DNA of 64,000 bases from Kibdelosporangium sp. MJ126-NF4 (lineage in GTDB: Bacteria; Actinomycetota; Actinomycetes; Mycobacteriales; Pseudonocardiaceae), in contig NZ_CDME01000006.1 of assembly GCF_000826545.1 (NCBI RefSeq), positions 341,063 through 405,062 of the forward strand, in the 5' to 3' direction. The notes under the pieces are model-generated. The model was not told the DNA's origin. It saw only the letters and a program-made list of their open reading frames with translations, and ran no database searches. Made by a program: the position numbers and the translations under genes. Positions 39,305 to 47,354 of this stretch are shown piece by piece (the first letter of the stretch is position 1; the number at the start of each line of letters is the position of its first letter).

Positions 39305-39844
39305 ATGAAGCGAGTGACTTCAGCCCTGCTGCTGGCGTGCTGCCTGGTCGGCTGCTCGACCGGCCCCAACGCCGGGCCAACACCCCCGACTACGCAGCGC
39401 ACACAGAACCCGCCGACGACGACCCAGCCGGAAGGGCCACCACCGGCCCCGGAGCCCGTGGCCGACGGACCATGCCCCTACCTGGAGAGCGCCTTCGTCG
39501 CGCAGGCCAACGGCCAGCGCGCCACCAAGGTCAGGGTCTCGGCGGACAAACCACACCCGACCTGCTTCTTCTACCGCGCGGACGGCAACGTCCAGCTGAC
39601 CGTCCGGATCTACGTCGGGACGGCGAAGAACGCCAAGGCCCTGGTCGACGAGGCAGCCCCGATCAACACCACCAACCCGGCAAGCGCACCAGCAGGCTGG
39701 AAGGGCGGATCGCTCGGCACGGACAAGGGCTCGGTCTACGCCGTGGCCAAGGACACCATGGCGGTGATCGTGACCAGCAACCAGGCGCAGTCCATCAAAG
39801 CCCGCCAGGTCGCTGAAAAGGCCATCTCCACGCTGGGACTCTAG
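39305..39844 (+). CDS. Lipoprotein, DUF2020-like
   Basis: A 179-residue protein with a signal peptide and lipobox (LACCLVGC, lipidated Cys near residue 17), a Thr/Pro-rich linker and a C-terminal domain starting GPCPYLESAFVAQANGQ, with a second Cys in HPTCFFYRADG that likely forms a disulfide. I recognise the domain as DUF2020-like; its role is unknown. It would sit on the outer face of the membrane. The ATG at 39305 is chosen because the signal peptide starts there. Confidence 0.82.
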   Translation: MKRVTSALLLACCLVGCSTGPNAGPTPPTTQRTQNPPTTTQPEGPPPAPEPVADGPCPYLESAFVAQANGQRATKVRVSADKPHPTCFFYRADGNVQLTVRIYVGTAKNAKALVDEAAPINTTNPASAPAGWKGGSLGTDKGSVYAVAKDTMAVIVTSNQAQSIKARQVAEKAISTLGL

Positions 39845-39865
39845 AAACCCGGGTCAGCCGGTTGT

Positions 39866-40173
39866 GTGTCTGTGTTTGCGGGGGAAGACAAAAGAGATGC
39901 CTCGCCGGCGGGCAGGCCTCCAAGAGGGGACACCACAAACACTTCGTCTCTCGCCCGGTTCGCTCAGCCCACGTGACTTCCTGGGTCAAGTGGGGGGCGC
40001 GGGGCGTCCCTCCCGTATGTCCTGCCGGAGGAAACCACGACGTGCCGGGAGATCGGTATCGCCTGCGCTGTGGGTCGGTTTGCGTAGGCCGACCTCCCGA
40101 CACGCCATGGTATGGCTACGCCCAGGCCATACGGGAGGGACACCCCACGAACCACACCCCTGCGCTGGCGCGC
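39866..40173. repeat. Long nested inverted-repeat element, copy 1
   Basis: About 308 bases closely match 61844-62148 in the same orientation (by eye near 88%). Outer arms are 14-bp exact (40006-40019 and 40128-40141); inner 22-base arms (40035-40056 and 40089-40110) match with four differences. Several frames are open but frames and stops are not consistently kept, so coding is doubtful. The rest of this gap to 40424 has a CCCCGCCC/GGGCGGGG hairpin (40334-40356) and no supported gene. Confidence 0.85.
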
Positions 40174-40424
40174 ACGCCGCAAGCCGCTGCGCCTGCACAT
40201 TCGCGCGCGTCGAACATCCCCTGCGCACGCGCGCTCTATCTGGCGCTCTTGCGTGCGGCGGGCGTCCTCCAGTCGGAACCTGCGCTGCGCACACCACCCA
40301 CGCGCGACCGGCCGACTGCGCGACTTTGACGGACCCCGCCCTTGGGATGGGCGGGGGCTGTCCTGGAGGCGCTGGCTTGGCGGCGGGAAGTTTTCGTGGG
40401 TGGGTGAACAGGGGTTCGCTTAGG

Positions 40425-40868
40425 TCAGTTCTTTTGCTGCGGTGTTGTCTTCGCCGGTTGTGGGCGGCCGTTCTCCTGCTGCTTCGCCGTGTCGGTCGGG
40501 GTCGGCTTCTCGTCCTCCGTGCGCGGCTCCGGCGTGAAAGGTTCTTCTTCCTCCTGCTGGGCGCCTGCCTTGGAACGGACCACCACGACAGTGCCCGCTG
40601 CGGCGACGAGCAGGGCGATCAGCCATGGCCAGCGGCGGCGGCGCTTGGTCTCCGTGCCGGTCAGCTGCTGTGCCGTCTCCTTGGCCGTTGTCCTGGCCTT
40701 CTTGGCGGACTTCGTCAGGTCCTTGCGGGTCGCCTTGGCCTTGCGAGCCAGCTTGCGGCGGGTTCGGCGGGTCTTGGTCGCGACCTCCCCAGCGCTTTCG
40801 ACCAGCTTGTGCTCAACCCGGCGGACCGCGTCGACGGCCTTGTCCACCGCCTCTGGGGCCCGAGTCAT
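40425..40868 (-). CDS. CwsA-like single-pass membrane protein
   Basis: A 147-residue protein with a Lys/Arg/Ala/Thr-rich N-terminal region (about 20-78, possibly helical), one membrane helix (about 81-98) and an acidic/Gln-rich tail. By location between the tRNA genes and ppiA it corresponds to Rv0008c (CwsA), a small envelope protein linked to CrgA and Wag31 in mycobacteria. Sequence likeness alone is not enough to prove it. Confidence 0.6.
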   Translation of the reverse strand: MTRAPEAVDKAVDAVRRVEHKLVESAGEVATKTRRTRRKLARKAKATRKDLTKSAKKARTTAKETAQQLTGTETKRRRRWPWLIALLVAAAGTVVVVRSKAGAQQEEEEPFTPEPRTEDEKPTPTDTAKQQENGRPQPAKTTPQQKN

Positions 40869-40971
40869 GTGCCTTCACCTCGTCATTGGGTCGCGGGTAG
40901 TTCTCTTCACAGACAGGTTCCCCATACTGCCCCTTCCGAACCGTTCCCGCTCCGGATGGCACGATTGACAC

Positions 40972-41523
40972 GTGGCAGACAGCAACGAATCACTCGTCGG
41001 GATCAAGGTCACGGCCACCCTGCAGACTACGCTCGGTGACATCCGGATCGCCCTGTTCCCCGACTACGCCCCGAAAACCGTGAAGAGCTTCGTCGGGCTC
41101 GCCGAGGGCACGAAGGAGTATTCGCCGCAGAACGCACAGGGCGGCACGTCCGGCCCCTACTACGACGGGTGCCTTGTCCACCGGATCATCGACAACTTCA
41201 TGATCCAGAGCGGCGACCCGACCGGCACCGGCCGCGGCGGCCCCGGCTTCACCGTGCCGGACGAGTTCACCGCCGAGGTGCAGTTCAACAAGCCGTACCT
41301 GCTGGCCATGGCCAACATCAACAGGCCGAACACGAACGGCTCGCAGTTCTTCATCACGGTCCGGCCGACGCCACACCTGAACTTCAAGCACACGATCTTC
41401 GGCGAGGTGACCGACCAGGAGTCGCGCAACGTCGTCGACGCCATCTCCCGCGTCGAGACCGCGGGCGAGGACCGGCCGGTCCAGGACGTCGTGATCAACC
41501 GAGTGGTCATCGAGCGTGACTGA
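40972..41523 (+). CDS. ppiA: Peptidyl-prolyl cis-trans isomerase (cyclophilin)
   Basis: A 183-residue cyclophilin that speeds proline isomerisation in the cytoplasm. The core FHRIIDNFMIQSGDPTGTGRGGPG-type segment (here VHRIIDNFMIQSGDPTG) holds the catalytic Arg and Gln, and GSQFFITV and the H in LNFKHTIFGEV are present. The GTG at 40972 is the only good start. It matches Rv0009 by position and overlaps the rhomboid gene by eight bases. Confidence 0.95.
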   Translation: MADSNESLVGIKVTATLQTTLGDIRIALFPDYAPKTVKSFVGLAEGTKEYSPQNAQGGTSGPYYDGCLVHRIIDNFMIQSGDPTGTGRGGPGFTVPDEFTAEVQFNKPYLLAMANINRPNTNGSQFFITVRPTPHLNFKHTIFGEVTDQESRNVVDAISRVETAGEDRPVQDVVINRVVIERD

Positions 41524-42403
41524 CCAGGTCTGCGTGCGCCACCCGGACCGGCCGACGGGTCTGCGCTGCGTTCGGTGTGAACGGCCTTCGTGCCCGGAGT
41601 GCCTGCGCGAGGCCTCCGTCGGGTACCAGTGCGTCGACTGCGTGAACGAGGGCAGGCGAACGCAGCGCCGCGCGGTGACGGTGGCCGGCGCGGAGGTGAA
41701 CGCCAAACCGCTCGTCATGCCGGTTCTGCTTGTGCTCAACCTGGCGATCTTCGTGCTGAACTCCGTTCAGGCGCAGAGCGTCAAGAGCAACGACGCGTCG
41801 TTCTCGTTCGAGATCGGCATGCTGTGGCCGCCCGCGGTCGCCGGTGGCGAGTGGTGGCGGCTGATCACCAACGGGTTCCTGCACTTCGGGTTCGTGCACC
41901 TGATCGTGAACATGGTGTCGCTGTACATCATCGGCCGTGAGTTGGAGGTGCTGTTCGGCCGGATCAGGTTCCTCGCCGTCTACCTCGTGTCGCTGCTCGG
42001 CGGCAGCGTGGCGGTCTACCTGTTCTCCACCCCGGGGACGACCACGGTCGGTGCGTCCGGCGCCATCTTCGGCCTGATGGGTGCGCTGGCGGTGGCGGTG
42101 TTCCGGCTGAAGCTGCCGGTCGGGCCCGCACTGGGCATCATCGCGCTGAACCTGGTGTTCACGTTCACGATCGCCAACATCTCGATCTTCGCCCACATCG
42201 GTGGCCTGGTCACCGGCGTGCTGGTCGGGGTGGGACTGCTCTACCCACCGGCGGCGATCCGGACGAAGGTCCAGGTCGCCACCCTGGCGACCGTCGTCGT
42301 GGTGCTGGTCGGGCTCGCGGTGGTGCGTGGCAACCAGTTCCCGAACCCGGCGGAGTGCGTCTACACGAACTCGCAGATGCGGTGCTTCTCGTCAGGTTCG
42401 TAG
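41516..42403 (+). CDS. Rhomboid family intramembrane serine protease with N-terminal zinc ribbon
   Basis: A 295-residue membrane protease. An N-terminal Cys/His-rich motif (about 3-45, CxxHP...CxxC...CxxC) looks like a zinc ribbon. The catalytic Ser is in GASGAIFG (Ser181) and the His in FAHIGG (His227), with about six or seven membrane helices. Substrates are unknown. It is coupled to ppiA and ends tail to tail with the PH-domain gene, overlapping by 12 bases. Confidence 0.93.
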   Translation: MTDQVCVRHPDRPTGLRCVRCERPSCPECLREASVGYQCVDCVNEGRRTQRRAVTVAGAEVNAKPLVMPVLLVLNLAIFVLNSVQAQSVKSNDASFSFEIGMLWPPAVAGGEWWRLITNGFLHFGFVHLIVNMVSLYIIGRELEVLFGRIRFLAVYLVSLLGGSVAVYLFSTPGTTTVGASGAIFGLMGALAVAVFRLKLPVGPALGIIALNLVFTFTIANISIFAHIGGLVTGVLVGVGLLYPPAAIRTKVQVATLATVVVVLVGLAVVRGNQFPNPAECVYTNSQMRCFSSGS

Positions 42404-42802
42404 GTCGCGCAGCGCGTCGGCGACGTCCTCAGGGGGCGTGCCGAGGTCGAGCCAGCCGAGGACGACCAGGTCGTCCTCGGCGTCGAGCTCCAGGGTGCTC
42501 ACCTGGCGGCCGAGCCTGCGGGTCCGGACCAGCCGGACGTTGACCTCGGCCCAGCTCCACTGCCGCGTGCCCGCGAGCCTGCGCAGCCGCAGGCCGTTGC
42601 TGTCGGCGGCCAGCCGCGGCCGCGCGAGCGTGCCGTGCAGCGCGAGCAGGGCCGCGACCAGCGCGGCCAAGCCGACCAGGATGCGCCCAGCCGTGTCGTC
42701 GGAGAGCGCCGCCCACGCCACACCGCCGACTGTCGCGACCCAGCCGATGGCGACCAGGAGCGGTGGCGGTGACCAGACATGAGGGGTCTTTGGTGACGTC
42801 AC
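42392..42802 (-). CDS. PH domain membrane protein (Rv0010c-like)
   Basis: A 136-residue protein with two membrane helices (about 16-60) and a bacterial PH domain (GLRLRRLAGTRQWSWAEVNV and LELDAEDDLVVLGW). It corresponds by position to Rv0010c, next to crgA. Function is unknown. The GTG at 42802 is preferred; the frame runs to 42829 but would then pass into the DnaA boxes. Two exact DnaA boxes lie 18-39 bases upstream of this start. Confidence 0.82.
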   Translation of the reverse strand: MTSPKTPHVWSPPPLLVAIGWVATVGGVAWAALSDDTAGRILVGLAALVAALLALHGTLARPRLAADSNGLRLRRLAGTRQWSWAEVNVRLVRTRRLGRQVSTLELDAEDDLVVLGWLDLGTPPEDVADALRDLRT

Positions 42803-42819
42803 GTGACGATGCGTCCTAC

Positions 42820-42841
42820 TTATCCACAAGAGTTGTCCACA
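42820..42841 (+). promoter_or_regulatory. Two exact DnaA boxes upstream of the PH-domain gene
   Basis: TTATCCACA (42820-42828) and TTGTCCACA (42833-42841) are both perfect and in the same direction, 13 bases start to start. They lie in the 125-base spacer between the PH-domain gene and the end of crgA, about 22 kb from oriC. Confidence 0.75.
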
Positions 42842-42927
42842 CTGGGGATGAGTTACATCCTTGTGGTTCAGTAACGCTGGGCTGAACGAGGGAATACTGG
42901 CATCCCACTACCGGGTGAACAACGGGG

Positions 42928-43197
42928 TCAGCGCCACCGCATGGTCATCAGCAGGCCACCGATCATCAGCGCGAACCCGATCGCGAAGTTCCAGTTGCCC
43001 AGGTCGTTCATGAAGGGGATGCTCGGCCCCGCGATGTAGTTGACCACGAGCCAGGCAAGCCCGATGACCATCACACCGAGCATGACGGCGATGTACAGCG
43101 GATGCGAAGGGCCGCCCCCACGCACCTTCACCGGGGTACGGCGATCGCTGGTTGGCGCCGTGTAGACGCTCTTCTTGCGAACCTTGGACTTGGGCAT
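42928..43197 (-). CDS. crgA: Cell division protein CrgA
   Basis: An 89-residue membrane protein with a basic N-terminus ([13 protein letters not shown]) and two membrane helices (about 36-57 and 67-86), the CrgA pattern with [14 protein letters not shown] near the end. CrgA helps assemble the divisome and modulates FtsZ. The ATG at 43197 is the family start; GAGGACACGACG precedes it. The frame runs upstream to 43263 without a site. Confidence 0.93.
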   Translation of the reverse strand: MPKSKVRKKSVYTAPTSDRRTPVKVRGGGPSHPLYIAVMLGVMVIGLAWLVVNYIAGPSIPFMNDLGNWNFAIGFALMIGGLLMTMRWR

Positions 43198-43318
43198 CGT
43201 CGTGTCCTCGCCTGGCGTTATGCGTGCGTTTACGGGCGGCGCACGGAGGTCCGCAACCACCACCGTGTGAACACGTTAACGTAGTCGAAAAGGCTCGCGA
43301 ACCACCAGGGGAGTACGA

Positions 43319-44188
43319 GTGGCAACTCACGAGGGTGAGAACGACTCCGGACGCCTGTACGGCGACCTGGGTGATCGTCCGCCACAGCCCGCCGACAGGG
43401 CGCGGAACGTGGTGCGTAACGTCGGCGAACTGCTGATCACCGCGGGCATGGTGGTCCTGCTGTTCGTGGTCTACGAGCTCTACATCACGGACCTCTTCTC
43501 CGCAGGCAAGCAACGCGAGGCCACCGCTGCGCTCGACGACCGCTGGGGACACCCCGGATCGGACGTCGTGGAAGGCGGCGAACGGACCAACAAGACCGAG
43601 CTGGAGGACGGCAAGGGCTTCGCCAAGCTGTACATCCCCAAGTTCGGACCGGATTTTCACTTCACAGTGCTCGAAGGCACCAGCGACAAGACGCTGGAGA
43701 GCGGCCCGGGCCACTACAAGGGAACAGCGCTGCCGGGCGATCACGGCAACTTCGCGGTCGCCGGGCACCGAGTGGGCAAGGGCGCGCCCTTCAACGACCT
43801 CGACCTGCTTCAATCCTGTGACGCAATCGTGATCGAAACCTCGACCAGCTGGTTCGTCTACCGGATGCTGCCCAAGGAGGACGAGGCCAAGACGTGGGAG
43901 TCGCTGCGGACCAAGAGTCCCCGCTGCGAGAAGGTCAACCCCCTTGGCGCGGACTACTCGAAGGTCTTCGGCCGGGACATCGTCAAGCCTTCCCAGGGTG
44001 GCGTGATCTCGCCAGTGCCCTACGCCCCCGCGGGCACCAAGCCGGGCGCCGCGCTGCTCACGCTGACCACGTGCCACCCGAAGTTCTCCGATGCCCAGCG
44101 GCTCATCGTGCACGCCGTGCTGACCAACCAGGAAGCCAAGAACCCGGGCAGTTCCGAGACGCCGCCAGCGCTGCAGGAGAATGACTGA
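43319..44188 (+). CDS. Class E sortase
   Basis: A 289-residue transpeptidase with an N-terminal membrane helix (about 40-58) and an extracytoplasmic sortase domain. The catalytic residues are His150 (VAGHRVG), Cys252 (LTTCHP) and Arg261 (DAQRLIVHA). Class E enzymes usually attach proteins bearing LAXTG-type signals to the cell wall. The GTG at 43319 has AGGGGAG upstream. The next small gene overlaps it (TGATG). Confidence 0.93.
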   Translation: MATHEGENDSGRLYGDLGDRPPQPADRARNVVRNVGELLITAGMVVLLFVVYELYITDLFSAGKQREATAALDDRWGHPGSDVVEGGERTNKTELEDGKGFAKLYIPKFGPDFHFTVLEGTSDKTLESGPGHYKGTALPGDHGNFAVAGHRVGKGAPFNDLDLLQSCDAIVIETSTSWFVYRMLPKEDEAKTWESLRTKSPRCEKVNPLGADYSKVFGRDIVKPSQGGVISPVPYAPAGTKPGAALLTLTTCHPKFSDAQRLIVHAVLTNQEAKNPGSSETPPALQEND

Positions 44189-44346
44189 TGTACGGATGGA
44201 TCTGGCGCAAGCTTCCCGGGCCGTTGGCGGTCAGGATCACTATCGCCACGATCCTTGTTCTCGGCGTGGTGGCTCTGTTGTTGTTCGTTGTTTTTCCGTG
44301 GCTTGAGCCCAAGCTGTGGTTCAACAATGTGACCACCGAGCAGTGA
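44188..44346 (+). CDS. Small single-pass membrane protein coupled to the sortase
   Basis: A 52-residue frame that starts within the sortase stop (TGATG) with GGAG just upstream. It has one membrane helix (ITIATILVLGVVALLLFVVF) after an amphipathic MYGWIWRKLPG start, and a polar tail. The overlap, ribosome site and clean hydrophobic design support a real gene; function is unknown. It would be lost to a 60-codon cutoff. Confidence 0.82.
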   Translation: MYGWIWRKLPGPLAVRITIATILVLGVVALLLFVVFPWLEPKLWFNNVTTEQ

Positions 44347-44364
44347 GCTGAACGAACCGTTTCG

Positions 44365-45039
44365 TCAGAAGTGGTTCGGCAGGTCTGTGAAGCGTTCCAG
44401 GTGCAGGATCCCCTGGTCCTGGGGGTCCAGCACCTCCTCCTCCAATATCCATGTGTGGATGTTGGGGATGAAGACCGCGTTCATTCCCGCCGCTCTTGCC
44501 GACAGGATGTCGGATTTCGGCGAGTTTCCGATCATCCAGGTCGTGTCGATGTCCAGTGCCAGGTCCTTCGTGAGCTTCCGGTAGGTTTCCGGGTCCTTCT
44601 CCGGGACTATGTGGATGCTCTTGAAATGGTGGGCGAGGCCGGAGCTGTCGATCTTGCGCTGTTGCTCGTCCGTCGCGCCCTTGGTGAGCATCAGCATTTC
44701 GTGTCTTGTGCCCAGCTCCGTGAGGGTTTCCGGGACTCCGCTGATCAGTTCCACCTTGTGGTCGATGAGGGCGACTGCCAGTTCTTCGATCTGCCTGCTC
44801 TCCGCGTCCGTCACTTCGCGCTGGTAGAGGTGCAGAAAGGTGTCGCTGAGGTTTCGCAGCAGGGCCTTTGTCCCGTAGCCGACGGTCGCTATGTTCGCGC
44901 GCTCGATGTCGTCCAGGATCGGCCTCAGTTCCGCCTTGTCCATCGTGGGGTGGGCCAGCCAGTCGAGGAAGTCGTTGATCACTCGCTCGAACAGGACGTT
45001 GTTCTCCCACAGGGTGTCGTCCGCATCGAAGATCAGCAC
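44365..45039 (-). CDS. HAD family hydrolase (YjjG-like)
   Basis: A 224-residue phosphatase-like protein. HAD motif I is FDADDTLW, motif II MLTKG, motif III lysine lies in EKDPETYRK, and motif IV is WMIGNSPKSDI. The cap domain is helical. The substrate is unknown; nucleotides or sugar phosphates are usual. The GTG at 45039 begins one residue before motif I; the frame extends to 45120 through a 24-bp palindrome that looks regulatory, so I prefer the shorter form. Confidence 0.8.
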   Translation of the reverse strand: MLIFDADDTLWENNVLFERVINDFLDWLAHPTMDKAELRPILDDIERANIATVGYGTKALLRNLSDTFLHLYQREVTDAESRQIEELAVALIDHKVELISGVPETLTELGTRHEMLMLTKGATDEQQRKIDSSGLAHHFKSIHIVPEKDPETYRKLTKDLALDIDTTWMIGNSPKSDILSARAAGMNAVFIPNIHTWILEEEVLDPQDQGILHLERFTDLPNHF

Positions 45040-45057
45040 AGTGTGCAGGGTACGGAC

Positions 45058-45081
45058 AAAGTGGTACGGCCGCACCACTTT
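45058..45081. promoter_or_regulatory. 24-bp near-perfect palindrome upstream of the HAD gene
   Basis: AAAGTGGT and ACCACTTT flank a centre of CGGCCG with one mismatched pair beside it (22 of 24 positions symmetrical). It lies 18 bases upstream of the preferred HAD start and 100 bases before pabA, suggesting an operator. Confidence 0.55.
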
Positions 45082-45180
45082 ATCGGAGGATGAGGCGGCG
45101 ACCACGCGAACGCTGTCCACTCAGGCGCGCGACGGAAACATCATCGCTTGGTCTCGACGCGGCCGAATAGCATTGGCGCC

Positions 45181-45822
45181 ATGCGCGTACTGGTGGTCGA
45201 CAACTACGACAGCTTCGTCTACAACCTGGTCCAGTACCTCGCCCAGCTGGGTGCGGAATGTGTCGTGCTCCGCAACGACTCTCCCGAACTGGGCCTCGAC
45301 GGGGTTGACGGCGTGCTGGTCAGTCCAGGGCCGGGGACCCCTGAGCGCGCGGGGCGGAGCATCGAGCTGATCAAGCAGGCTGCTGAGCAGCGGGTGCCCG
45401 TTCTGGGCGTGTGTCTCGGGCATCAGGCCATCGGCGTGGCGTGGGGTGCGACGGTTGACCGCGCGCCGGAGCTGCTGCACGGCAAGACCAGTCAGGTCCA
45501 CCACTCCGGTGCCGGTGTGCTCGCCGGTCTGCCCGACCCGTTCACCGCCACCCGCTACCACTCGCTGACTGTGCTGCCGGAGACCATCTCGGACGAGTTC
45601 GAGGTCACCGGCAGGACCGAGACCGGCATCGTGATGGGCATGCGCCACCGCGAACTGCCGATCGAAGGCGTCCAGTTCCACCCCGAATCGGTGCTCACAG
45701 ACGGCGGACACCGGATGCTGGCCAACTGGCTCGCGGCCTGCGGCCACCCTGTCGCTGAGAACAAGGTGGCCGACCTGGAGCGGGGCATGCGGACCCTGAC
45801 CGAGGCCGCCGTCCTGCGTTGA
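45181..45822 (+). CDS. pabA: Aminodeoxychorismate/anthranilate synthase component II (glutamine amidotransferase)
   Basis: A 213-residue class I amidotransferase that passes ammonia from glutamine to chorismate. The catalytic Cys is in GVCLGHQ (about 80), and the His and Glu are in VQFHPESVL (about 170). Such subunits may serve both folate (PabA) and tryptophan (TrpG) synthesis. By position it is Rv0013. The ATG at 45181 starts VLVVDNYDSFVYN. A small TGACCC/GGGTCA hairpin (45820-45836) follows. Confidence 0.93.
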   Translation: MRVLVVDNYDSFVYNLVQYLAQLGAECVVLRNDSPELGLDGVDGVLVSPGPGTPERAGRSIELIKQAAEQRVPVLGVCLGHQAIGVAWGATVDRAPELLHGKTSQVHHSGAGVLAGLPDPFTATRYHSLTVLPETISDEFEVTGRTETGIVMGMRHRELPIEGVQFHPESVLTDGGHRMLANWLAACGHPVAENKVADLERGMRTLTEAAVLR

Positions 45823-45862
45823 CCCGCCATGGGTCAGACCGCTTCGGAGTAACCGTCCTGGG

Positions 45863-47194
45863 CTAACAGTTCGGCGACGTCTGGGTGTCGCCTGCGGGGA
45901 ACGACGGCGCGCCGGTTGGCCCGGTTGTCGTTGTCGTGCCTGTGCCGGTCGTGGGCTGCGTCGGGCAGTCGTCCGCCTTCTGGTCCTCGGTGCGCCACGT
46001 GGAGATCGTCTTGCGGGCCGTTTCCAGGTCGTTGACCGGGAAGCCCTCGTTGGCCTTGGTCTTGTTCGGCGTCCCGAGCTCGTCGACCCGCAGCGGCTTG
46101 CACGACGAGTTGTCGCCCGGCGCGCACGACCCTTCGACCTTGCGGTGCAGTTCCACGCCGAGCACGGTGCCGCGGACACCCTGGAACACCGAGATCTCCC
46201 CGGCGTCGCCCACACCGACGTAGTAGTTGGTGTAGGCGATGTACCGGATCGCGGCGCCCGCCAGCGCGAGCAACACCAGGACCGCCGCCACGGTGATCGC
46301 GATCCTGCGGCCCCGTTTCTTCGGCTTGCCGTTCGTCGTCGGCGACGGCTGCTGCAGCGTGGCCTGTGGCGGCTGCTTCGCGGGCATCGCGACCGGCTGC
46401 CGAGCCGGTGGCGTGGCCGGGCCGACCGGCTGCAGGCGGTTGCTCGACGACTCGAACGCCTGCGTGACCTGAGGCTCCTCGTCGACCACGTCGGCGACGA
46501 TCACCGTCACGTTGTCCGGGCCACCGCCCTGCAGTGCGAGCTCGATCATCTTGTCCGCGCACGCCTGGCGATCCGGGATCTTCATGGTCTCGGCCAGCTT
46601 CTCGGTGCCGACCACGTCCGACAGTCCGTCCGAGCACAGCAGGTACCGGTCGCCCGTCCTGGTCTCGCGGACCTGGAGGGTCGGTTCGATCACCTCGTGG
46701 CCGACCAGGGCCCGCAGCACCAGCGAACGCTGCGGGTGCGTGAGCGCCTCCTCCGCGGTGATGCGGCCCTCGTCCAGCAGTGACTGCACGAAGCTGTCAT
46801 CCCTGGTGATCTGGTTGAACTGCCCGTCACGCAACAGGTACGTGCGGGAGTCCCCGATGTTCACCAGGCCGAGTCTGCCGCCGCCGAACAGGATCGCGGT
46901 CAGCGTCGTGCCCATGCCCTCCAGGTCCGGGTCCTGCTCGACCAGTTCGGCGATCGTGTTGTTGCCCGAGACGACCGCCTCGTGCAACTTGCCGAGCAGG
47001 TCGTCGCCGGGGACGTCCTCGTCGAGGGGCGCGAGCGCGGCGATGACGACCTTGCTGGCCACCTCACCCGCGGCGTGCCCGCCCATCCCGTCCGCGATGG
47101 CGAGCAGGTGCGGCCCGGCATACACCGAGTCCTCGTTGTTCGACCGGTGTAATCCACGGTCGCTACGTGCCGCGTACTTCAGAGCAAGGGTCAT
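45863..47194 (-). CDS. Second PP2C-family Ser/Thr phosphatase (PstP paralogue)
   Basis: A 443-residue membrane phosphatase: cytoplasmic PP2C domain (1-238) with metal motifs SNNEDS, ADGMGGH (35-40), GDSRTY and CSDGLSD and GGPDNVT, one membrane helix (298-321), and an extracytoplasmic region starting NYYVG. It would reverse PknA/PknB phosphorylation. Its architecture and extracytoplasmic sequence match PstP at 53860-55269, so it is a duplicate. It lies after pknB with 160 bases between them. Confidence 0.9.
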   Translation of the reverse strand: MTLALKYAARSDRGLHRSNNEDSVYAGPHLLAIADGMGGHAAGEVASKVVIAALAPLDEDVPGDDLLGKLHEAVVSGNNTIAELVEQDPDLEGMGTTLTAILFGGGRLGLVNIGDSRTYLLRDGQFNQITRDDSFVQSLLDEGRITAEEALTHPQRSLVLRALVGHEVIEPTLQVRETRTGDRYLLCSDGLSDVVGTEKLAETMKIPDRQACADKMIELALQGGGPDNVTVIVADVVDEEPQVTQAFESSSNRLQPVGPATPPARQPVAMPAKQPPQATLQQPSPTTNGKPKKRGRRIAITVAAVLVLLALAGAAIRYIAYTNYYVGVGDAGEISVFQGVRGTVLGVELHRKVEGSCAPGDNSSCKPLRVDELGTPNKTKANEGFPVNDLETARKTISTWRTEDQKADDCPTQPTTGTGTTTTTGPTGAPSFPAGDTQTSPNC

Positions 47195-47354
47195 GGCCAG
47201 CGTGGACCCTCAACGGAGCCGGCCACCGCTGTGCGAAGTCGCCCAACCATTGCATTCCGCCTTTCCGGACACTGCGGTGCCCAGGTACCGCCAGGCCGAG
47301 ATCTCGGGGCAACAACATACAAAACCATCGATCACACACCGCAGGGCGGCACGG

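Noticed and set aside
39864..41039. 391-residue open frame through repeat copy 1 and the CwsA-like gene
   Set aside because: Its second half is antisense to a better-supported gene and the reading frame diverges between the two repeat copies.
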